Source: a virus. From it: a DNA stretch of 39,688 bases. A model generated the notes under the pieces. The model had not been told where the DNA came from. It saw nothing but the letters and a program-made list of their open reading frames with translations, and made no database searches. A program made the translations under genes and the position numbers. Location of the stretch: positions 1-39,688 of the IMG/VR virus record IMGVR_UViG_3300046462_000508; one strand, 5' to 3'. Below are positions 35,305 to 39,688 of the stretch, piece after piece; position 1 is the first letter of the stretch; each line of letters starts with the position of its first letter.

Positions 35305-36000
35305 TCAGATCTGCTTGCCGTGCTGCGCCGCGATGCTCATCCAGATATCGCGGGTACGGGGGTCCTTTGCCTGTTGGGCCACAGCCATGAACTGACCGGC
35401 CCCCCGGAAGGCCGGGGCAGGGTATTCGGGCTCCGGAAACTGACTTGCCGAAGGGCTAGTAACCTCCGGTTCCGGTATCACAGGCTCCGGCATAGGCTCG
35501 GCCTGTGCGGGCTCCTTAGCCCAGTTATCCGTCAGTTCCTCAACCGTGTCAGGAATGACCGGGGAAAGCTCCGGTTCCTCCTCCGGACCGTTCACCTTCT
35601 CGAAGGTGATGACCAGAAGGTGAATGCTCGCCGCCGTGATGACGGTGGGCAGAGCCGAGATCACCCCCGCCTCAACCGGCGTCAGCACCAGCACGTGACC
35701 GTGAGACATGCCGTGCCTTACCTGGACGTAGACGCCGACCGCGAGAAGCACGAACGCCAACGTCACCGGGTACCAGCCCGGCGTGCCGCGTTTCCGCACC
35801 ACCCACGCCGTGTAGACCGCCAGGGCCAAAAAGCCCTCCGTGATCCACGGCAGATACCCGGCCAGAGCCGGGCGGATGCCCGACGCCTTAGACACCGTGG
35901 TCCAAGCGTCATAGGAGACCCTGAAAGCCCCAGCCGCAATGAGCAGGACCCCGGCTCGGGCTATGCCCGCGTGCCACCGACTCCCCTTCTCCTCGCTCAC
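35305..36000 (-). CDS. DUF2637/SpdB-like four-helix membrane protein
   Basis: 231 aa, GTG in a GTGA overlap with a tiny upstream gene. Four membrane segments: ARAGVLLIAAGAFRVSYDAW, LPWITEGFLALAVYTAWVV, WYPVTLAFVLLAVGVYVQV, VEAGVISALPTVITAASIHL. Matches the DUF2637 family, which includes SpdB-type plasmid-spread proteins of Streptomyces conjugative elements. The soluble C-terminal tail is Pro/Glu-rich. Found in many actinobacterial mobile elements, less often in phages; supports a phage-plasmid or ICE contribution. Directly upstream of lsr2. Confidence 0.8.
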   Translation of the reverse strand: MSEEKGSRWHAGIARAGVLLIAAGAFRVSYDAWTTVSKASGIRPALAGYLPWITEGFLALAVYTAWVVRKRGTPGWYPVTLAFVLLAVGVYVQVRHGMSHGHVLVLTPVEAGVISALPTVITAASIHLLVITFEKVNGPEEEPELSPVIPDTVEELTDNWAKEPAQAEPMPEPVIPEPEVTSPSASQFPEPEYPAPAFRGAGQFMAVAQQAKDPRTRDIWMSIAAQHGKQI

Positions 36001-36101
36001 TTCTCCCCCTCCGCCTTCCGGGCCGTCTTCCGCATCCGGCGGAACTCCCGATCAGACTTACCGGAGGTTTTGCGCTCGCCCTTGCTGTACGTCTTAGACA
36101 T
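35997..36101 (-). CDS. 34-residue basic peptide upstream of the DUF2637 gene
   Basis: Product begins MSKTYSKGERKTSGKSDREF and continues RRMRKTARKAEGEK. CGGAAGG sits 8 nt upstream and the strongest early promoter of the window (TTGACA-18-TATTGT, 36145-36185) reads into it. Very basic, helical, without Cys; resembles small DNA- or RNA-binding phage peptides. Overlaps the next gene as GTGA. Real because of promoter, ribosome site and overlap; function unknown. Confidence 0.6.
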   Translation of the reverse strand: MSKTYSKGERKTSGKSDREFRRMRKTARKAEGEK

Positions 36102-36144
36102 GCTGGCAACCTTCCGTTTCCGCTGCCCTCTCGGGCATGTGAAA

Positions 36145-36185
36145 ACAATAAGGCAATCACGGGTTCTGTGTCAAGGACGCAACAG
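36145..36185 (-). promoter_or_regulatory. early promoter before the 34-aa peptide and DUF2637 gene
   Basis: CTGTTGCGTCCTTGACA, 18-bp spacer, TATTGT: the best -10 of the family. Starts the peptide-DUF2637-lsr2 operon. Confidence 0.8.
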
Positions 36186-36205
36186 TAAAGCCAGCGCAAA
36201 GCAGA

Positions 36206-36233
36206 AAACCCCCGCCCAAAAGGGCGGGGGTTC
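36206..36233 (-). terminator. terminator upstream of that promoter
   Basis: CCCCCGCCC-aaaa-GGGCGGGGG, minus-strand tail TTTTC. Confidence 0.85.
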
Positions 36234-36342
36234 CGGCTTCCCCTGTTTCGATTGCCAGCAAAACATTATCCACCACAGGCCCCCGGAGGGGCGCGGAAGG
36301 TTTGGGGAAGCTCGAACAGCATAGCGCGTACGGGCGATGGTC

Positions 36343-36372
36343 CACACGCGCGCTTTACAGCGCTCAGCCGGC
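36343..36372 (-). repeat. 30-bp composite repeat, right block lost
   Basis: GCCGGCT-5-CTGTAAAG; abuts a TAG. Confidence 0.75.
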
Positions 36373-36549
36373 CTAGGCTCGGCGGTGCCTCCCGTGGCGG
36401 TTCCGCGCCGCTAGCACCGACTCCCACGTGATCGGCTCCTCCTGACGGGAAGGGGCCGCGCGACGCGCGTCCGACGACTCGGACGAGCGGCGCAAGGGCA
36501 GTGCGTCACAGATCCAGTCGTCAGGGTTCGGCGGGGGTTCGTAGACCAT
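36373..36549 (-). CDS. hypothetical small basic protein (58 aa)
   Basis: ATG 36549 chosen, just after the previous stop; a longer frame overlaps the upstream gene. Residues: YEPPPNPDDWICDALPLRRS then PITWESVLAARNRHGRHRRA. No family recognised. Its TAG is directly followed by a copy of the 30-bp repeat (36343-36372). Confidence 0.5.
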   Translation of the reverse strand: MVYEPPPNPDDWICDALPLRRSSESSDARRAAPSRQEEPITWESVLAARNRHGRHRRA

Positions 36550-36553
36550 GGCG

Positions 36554-36736
36554 CTACTTCTTGTTCTCATTTCGAATGTTCGCCTTGTTGATGATCGCCT
36601 GACTGCCCTCCGGGTCCCCGGCCGCGTAGGTCTGTCGCATCTCCTCCTGCTCGTCGGGGGTCAGACGGGTTGCAAGGTAGGCGTCTAGCTGCGGAACCCC
36701 GCTGATGTTCGGCGGGTTATTGCTGTTGTTCGTCAA
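36554..36736 (-). CDS. hypothetical small acidic protein (60 aa)
   Basis: TTG start 36736 with AAGGA about 10 nt upstream. Asn-rich beginning (TNNSNNPPNISGVPQLDAYL) and helical end (TRLTPDEQEEMRQTYAAGDP, EGSQAIINKANIRNENK). Small helical phage protein; no family recognised. Ends 5 nt before the next gene's ATG. Confidence 0.55.
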   Translation of the reverse strand: MTNNSNNPPNISGVPQLDAYLATRLTPDEQEEMRQTYAAGDPEGSQAIINKANIRNENKK

Positions 36737-36827
36737 CGGGTGTCATTCCTTCGGGTGGTGGTTGTGGAACACCCGCCTGCCCGGCCACACGGGGAGATGG
36801 TCACAGGCAGACGGGTGGCTTAAGGGG

Positions 36828-36857
36828 CCGCGGCTCGCTTTACAGCGCTTGGCCGGC
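36828..36857 (-). repeat. 30-bp composite repeat
   Basis: GCCGGCC-5-CTGTAAAG-4-CCGCGG; the core supplies the TAA of the 78-aa gene. Confidence 0.85.
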
Positions 36858-37076
36858 GTCGGCGCCGATCCTTCTTCGCGACGGCCGGACCCGTACCGCG
36901 TCGTTGACCCTGCGGTACTCAGCCGGTATCCGGACGAACTCCAGCCGGATCAAGTTCCGCGAGAGGCGGTGCGTCTTGGCGTCAGCCGCCAGGGTGTACC
37001 AACCCCCCAGGCGGGCTACGTAGACACGCTGACCGGCCTTAAGGTCCTGCGCTCGCGCGGTGGTCGCCTCGTTCAC
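36840..37076 (-). CDS. hypothetical small basic protein (78 aa)
   Basis: GTG at 37076 in a GTGA overlap with the upstream gene, GGAGGG 3 nt before. Beta-rich basic domain: ARAQDLKAGQRVYVARLGGW, YTLAADAKTHRLSRNLIRLE. This 'L-x-x-G-x-x-V' start is common in short phage proteins of unknown role. Its stop TAA lies inside the core of a 30-bp repeat, which also encodes the last residues (GQAL). Confidence 0.55.
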   Translation of the reverse strand: MNEATTARAQDLKAGQRVYVARLGGWYTLAADAKTHRLSRNLIRLEFVRIPAEYRRVNDAVRVRPSRRRIGADAGQAL

Positions 37077-37462
37077 GCGCCCTCCCACGGGGTCAGGATC
37101 TCGACGTGATCGAGATCAACCCAACGCGCCTCACTGCCGAGTATCGGCCGGACCAGAACGCACCCGTAGTCGCACCGGTCGCCCTCGCAGGGCTGCACGA
37201 TCGAACCGCCCGCCGGGGGCAGCAGGACCACGCACTCTATGCCGTCCACCAGGACGGACAGCCCGTCGCCCTCGTAGCACAGACGCCACGACAGGAACCG
37301 CATCGGCTTGCAGTGTCGGCACGGGTGCTCGACGTTGAACGACACATCGGTGCGGAAGTCCTGGCACGGGCCGCACTTCACGAACCCGGCGGGATTCTTG
37401 CTGGCCAAGTCGCGCTCAGCCTCTTCAGGCGTCAGGTACTCGACCATGGGCACAGTCGTCAT
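37073..37462 (-). CDS. hypothetical zinc-type small protein (129 aa)
   Basis: ATG start. Two CxxC pairs (KCGPCQDF, PCRHCKPMRF) about 20 residues apart and a third Cys-containing loop (CEGDRCDYGC), suggesting zinc binding. C-terminal beta-like part (VLVRPILGSEARWVDLDHVE). No family recognised. A TGTCAAGTTTGGTC box (37520-37507) lies in its upstream region and probably belongs to its promoter. Confidence 0.6.
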   Translation of the reverse strand: MTTVPMVEYLTPEEAERDLASKNPAGFVKCGPCQDFRTDVSFNVEHPCRHCKPMRFLSWRLCYEGDGLSVLVDGIECVVLLPPAGGSIVQPCEGDRCDYGCVLVRPILGSEARWVDLDHVEILTPWEGA

Positions 37463-37506
37463 GCCCTAAACGCTAGGGATGGCGTTACCAGCTACTCAAT
37501 GAACTA

Positions 37507-37520
37507 GACCAAACTTGACA
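37507..37520 (-). promoter_or_regulatory. TGTCAAGTTTGGTC box before the 129-aa gene
   Basis: The minus-strand box matches the one at 39174-39187 before the 76-aa gene. Lies 4 nt after the XRE gene stop. Candidate site for the XRE regulator. Confidence 0.5.
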
Positions 37521-37523
37521 GAC

Positions 37524-38372
37524 CTATTCGAGGACCTGCATAGCGGCCATTATCAAGGACCGAGCTTCCTTGCCGTAAACAGCCATCTTCGACAGTTCAG
37601 AGAAGGCCCGAACGTAAACGTCAACGTCAGTTGGTGTCGTGACGCGCACGTGCGCGCTCAACAGTTCGACCGTCACAAGCTTGTCGTCATAGACGATGAA
37701 CGTCTCAAGCGGCCACATGGTCCGCCGCGCCGAATCCGGGATGACACGGAGGCTCACACTCGGCAGCGACATAGACGCGAGAAGCTGAGCGAGCTGGTCC
37801 ACCATCGCCTCATCATCACCGATGCGGTAGCGGAGCACCGCCTCTTCAACCAGGATCGAGAACCTGTGATCGCCCTGCCGGACGACCTTCGACCGATCCA
37901 GTCTCGCGGCAACGGCTTCGTCAACATCGTTCGGGATGCCCCGGAACTCCGTGATCATCGTCAGTAGCGCCGTGATGTACTGCGCTGCTTGCAGCACACC
38001 CGGCATGAAGCTAGAGCAATAGATCTTGAAGTGCCGCGTCTCCTCCAACAGGCCGACCGAGGCGCGCTGAAGCCGGGCCAGGCCGGTCTGCTCCAGGCGT
38101 CGCCACTCGACATACATACCTTCGACGTTGCGGGCCGTGGCGATCAGGTCATCAATCTGATCATCGGCACCACAAAGCCGGGCCCATACCCGTATGTCGT
38201 CCTCGGACGGCGGCCTTTTCCCGGCCTGAAGCTGGGAACACTTCGTCTCGTGCCACCCGGCAAGCTCAGCAAGCGCCCGCGCGGTAAGACCCGATGCCTT
38301 ACGGATCTCGCGCAGGCGCCTGCCGAGTGCTTCTCTGGCTTGTTGAGCGCTGGATGAGGGGGAAGTCGTCAC
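37524..38372 (-). CDS. XRE-family regulator with DUF5753 domain
   Basis: 282 aa, GTG 38372. N-terminal XRE HTH: LGRRLREIRKASGLTARALA, ELAGWHETKCSQLQAGKR. The ~190 residues after it are the DUF5753 domain (FKIYCSSFMPGVLQAAQYIT, VAARLDRSKVVRQGDHRFSI, VSLRVIPDSARRTMWPLETF). In Streptomyces such regulators pair with a small partner (DUF397 or DUF6879-like) as toxin-antitoxin-like or morphological control units. Here the partner lies just upstream, 5 nt away. Probably host-derived cargo. Confidence 0.9.
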   Translation of the reverse strand: MTTSPSSSAQQAREALGRRLREIRKASGLTARALAELAGWHETKCSQLQAGKRPPSEDDIRVWARLCGADDQIDDLIATARNVEGMYVEWRRLEQTGLARLQRASVGLLEETRHFKIYCSSFMPGVLQAAQYITALLTMITEFRGIPNDVDEAVAARLDRSKVVRQGDHRFSILVEEAVLRYRIGDDEAMVDQLAQLLASMSLPSVSLRVIPDSARRTMWPLETFIVYDDKLVTVELLSAHVRVTTPTDVDVYVRAFSELSKMAVYGKEARSLIMAAMQVLE

Positions 38373-38377
38373 GAGCG

Positions 38378-38893
38378 TTAGGCGGGCTGGTAGTCCTCGT
38401 GCGGAATCGCCAGGCGCCACACCGCGTCAAACGCGCCGGCGCAGAGCTTTAAAGCGTCCGGGTCTTCGTCGACGACATGGCCCACCAACGACCCATCCCC
38501 GGCGAACAGGCCGAACCTGAGAATCTGGCCGTCGAACAACCAGAAGTCGTTACCAGGCAACGCCAGGCGCGACGCCTTCGACCGTGGCAACCATCGAACG
38601 TCCTCACCCGCACCGATGTTGTGTTCGCGGGTGATGTCGTACTCAAAGCGCGCGTAGTCGCTCAACGGCTCGGAGACGATCCGAGCACGCCGCATCGACA
38701 CCCCACGGGCAACGGTCTCCCTCACGAGCTGGCGCCAATCGCGGTTAGCCGGAGTGTCCGGCATCTCGCGGTTCCCGTTCTGCCACCCGATGAAGGACGG
38801 GGAGTCTCGCATGTACCCGTCCCTCATCTCCAAGTGGTCGGCTGTGTGCTGTGCCGACCTGAGCAGATCAGCGAGCGTCGGGGCTCCCGCCAC
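38378..38893 (-). CDS. DUF6879-like partner of the XRE regulator
   Basis: 171 aa, GTG with GGAGG 6 nt upstream, overlapping the preceding gene by 26 nt. Pattern of the DUF6879 family: FIGWQNGNREMP, RDWRQLVRETVARGVSMRRA, RIVSEPLSDYARFEYDITRE, DVRWLPRSKASRLALPGNDF, WLFDGQILRFGLFAGDGSLV. Together with the XRE-DUF5753 gene it forms a typical actinobacterial two-gene unit. A TTTAAA-type repeat copy is encoded in frame (DALKLCAGAFD). Confidence 0.85.
   Translation of the reverse strand: MAGAPTLADLLRSAQHTADHLEMRDGYMRDSPSFIGWQNGNREMPDTPANRDWRQLVRETVARGVSMRRARIVSEPLSDYARFEYDITREHNIGAGEDVRWLPRSKASRLALPGNDFWLFDGQILRFGLFAGDGSLVGHVVDEDPDALKLCAGAFDAVWRLAIPHEDYQPA
38435..38464 (+). repeat. composite repeat, TTTAAA variant (in DUF6879-like gene)
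   Basis: GCCGGCG-5-CTTTAAAG. Confidence 0.6.
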
Positions 38894-39098
38894 CGTTCAC
38901 CTCCGGGAAGAACTGCATCATGCGCTTGGGGAACTCGATCACGGTCTCATGCTCCGGGATGCTCATCTGGGCAAGCCGGTCCGCGTCAAGCACCTTCCAG
39001 CCCTGAAGCAGGTAGTTGCCGGTCACGTCGTCGTAGTACACGGTTGGCGAATCCCCGTTGTCGCTGTTCGGGTCCTTGCCAAGCATGTGCAGTGCCAT
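38868..39098 (-). CDS. small companion protein of the XRE/DUF6879 unit (76 aa)
   Basis: ATG 39098 with GAGGGAG upstream. GDSPTVYYDDVTGNYLLQGW, KVLDADRLAQMSIPEHETVI, EFPKRMMQFFPEV: the SPT-x-Y and YLLQGW-K-V pattern is frequent in short Streptomyces proteins encoded beside XRE-DUF5753 genes. Overlaps the next gene by 26 nt. Its promoter region (39098-39190) has direct TTGACM repeats with a 10-bp period. Function unknown. Confidence 0.6.
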   Translation of the reverse strand: MALHMLGKDPNSDNGDSPTVYYDDVTGNYLLQGWKVLDADRLAQMSIPEHETVIEFPKRMMQFFPEVNGGGSPDAR

Positions 39099-39171
39099 CG
39101 TGGTCTCCCTCAGGTTTGCTGACGACCGATATGACTGAGCTTGCAACCCACACGATCGTGATACCAGAAAC

Positions 39172-39187
39172 TTGACCAAACTTGACA
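39172..39187 (-). promoter_or_regulatory. tandem TTGACM boxes before the XRE/DUF6879 unit
   Basis: Two AAACTTGACM direct repeats with a 10-bp period; the minus strand reads GTGTCAAGTTTGGTCAAG. A possible TATCAC -10 lies about 18 nt downstream. Fits autoregulation by the XRE protein. Confidence 0.5.
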
Positions 39188-39195
39188 CGCAGAAA

Positions 39196-39217
39196 CCCCC
39201 AGCCCGAAGGCTGGGGG
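39196..39217 (-). terminator. terminator after the sigma-like gene
   Basis: CCCCCAGCC-cgaa-GGCTGGGGG, minus-strand tail TTTC; preceded by a 30-bp repeat directly after the stop. Confidence 0.85.
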
Positions 39218-39218
39218 T

Positions 39219-39248
39219 CCGCGGTTTGCTTTACAGCTCTTGGCCGGC
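39219..39248 (-). repeat. 30-bp composite repeat
   Basis: GCCGGCC-5-CTGTAAAG-4-CCGCGG between the sigma-like TAG and its terminator. Confidence 0.85.
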
Positions 39249-39688
39249 CTACACCGCCAGCTCGTACCTGCTTCGGTCCCCACGAGTCGCCATCCTGCCG
39301 TTGAGGACGCGCGTCGCCGCGTCGATAGCCCGCTGAAGGGCCTTCTTTGTCGCCGCGTCCTGCCGGTCGCCGTCGTTCCCGTCGCGGTACACGCGGCCGA
39401 TCACATCGCGCTGCGGCTCCGGCAGCTCATTCCACACCTCCCGCAGGTCCCACAAGGACACCACGACGCCGCCCGAGCGGAGCGTGTTCGAGGTCTCCTC
39501 AGAAGGCATCTGCTCCCACGCGCCAGGGTCGAAGAACGCTTCCCGGAACAGGCCCCGGACTTCCGCCGGGGTGTAGACCCACTCCGCAGACATGTGCGTG
39601 TAGTAGTACCGCTCATCAGCGGCGTGCCGGTTCCCGGCCCGACACGCCACCTTGAACACGTAGTCGTCATCCCGGACCAGCTTGGACC
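39249..39688 (-). CDS. sigma-70-like small phage protein, 5' end outside the window
   Basis: The frame is open to the right edge. AAEWVYTPAEVRGLFREAFF lies in the middle. The C-terminal part, DLREVWNELPEPQRDVIGRV, then YRDGNDGDRQDAATKKALQR and AIDAATRVLNG, resembles region 4 of sigma factors (helix, helix-turn-helix, helix). Such small sigma-like proteins occur in actinophage early regions. Its TAG abuts a 30-bp repeat, then a terminator (39196-39217). Function tentative. Confidence 0.6.
   Translation of the reverse strand, partial: SKLVRDDDYVFKVACRAGNRHAADERYYYTHMSAEWVYTPAEVRGLFREAFFDPGAWEQMPSEETSNTLRSGGVVVSLWDLREVWNELPEPQRDVIGRVYRDGNDGDRQDAATKKALQRAIDAATRVLNGRMATRGDRSRYELAV

Noticed and set aside
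36157-36345. 62-aa minus frame
   Set aside because: It runs through a strong terminator and the promoter after it; no ribosome site.
3871-39248. 30-bp repeat as an integron attC site
   Set aside because: Position at gene ends fits, but there is no integron integrase, the attC core GTTRRRY is missing, and many copies lie inside reading frames.
3871-39248. 30-bp repeat as a plain transcription terminator
   Set aside because: The dyad is short and has no T-run; real terminators stand separately beside some copies.

Overview
The window looks like part of a temperate, cos-type siphophage (or phage-plasmid) genome from a high-GC actinomycete, most likely Streptomyces or a close relative. The evidence is the very high GC, frequent GTG and TTG starts, an HK97-type head module, P27-type small terminase, LysM/CHAP endolysin, tyrosine integrase with small excisionase, and typical actinobacterial families (Lsr2, DUF2637/SpdB-like, XRE-DUF5753 with a DUF6879-like partner). 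No host housekeeping gene, rRNA or tRNA was seen. The integrase is internal, with phage-type genes and shared regulatory repeats on both sides, and a probable cos region lies near 25.4-26.0 kb. The sequence therefore reads as a circular or permuted phage genome rather than a prophage cut at its attachment site.

Layout. 0-1.7 kb (minus): end of an early operon with a RecB/Cas4-type exonuclease, small proteins and an HTH regulator. 1.7-2.3 kb: non-coding region with a probable attP-type inverted repeat and the integrase terminator. 2.3-3.8 kb (minus): integrase and excisionase behind a promoter overlapped by an inverted operator. 3.9-25.35 kb (minus, read right to left): HNH, terS, [His-rich protein, tail fibre, HTH protein], terL, small membrane protein, portal, protease, capsid, connector, tail terminator, tail tube, tail chaperones with a -1 frameshift, tape measure, LamG tail protein, lysis genes. 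25.35-26.24 kb: gene-free, cos-like, with a possible small RNA. 26.2-27.0 kb (plus) and 27.2-30.7 kb (minus): small early genes, several with their own copy of one promoter/leader cassette. 30.7-31.65 kb: gene-free, with ten 12-bp tandem repeats (candidate origin). 31.66-34.8 kb (plus): an operon of overlapping small genes ending in a clamp-like protein. 34.9-39.7 kb (minus): Lsr2, a DUF2637/SpdB-like membrane protein, small ORFs, an XRE/DUF6879-like control unit and a sigma-like gene cut by the window edge.

The strongest unexplained signal is a dispersed 30-bp composite repeat, GCCGGCC-N5-CTKTAMAG-N4-CCGCGG, about 20 copies in 40 kb. Its spacing is almost invariant. It lies next to stop codons, at cassette boundaries and in frame inside genes. 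A related palindrome, CGCTTTAAAGCG, sits in the spacer of three early promoters. A second family, CTGTTGCATCCTTGACA, forms the extended -35 region of at least eight promoters that all have an 18-bp spacer; in three of them a second inverted copy overlaps the -10. Together these look like an L5-stoperator-like global control system combined with gene-boundary repeats that mark modular gene exchange. All positions and counts come from reading by eye; no similarity search was run.
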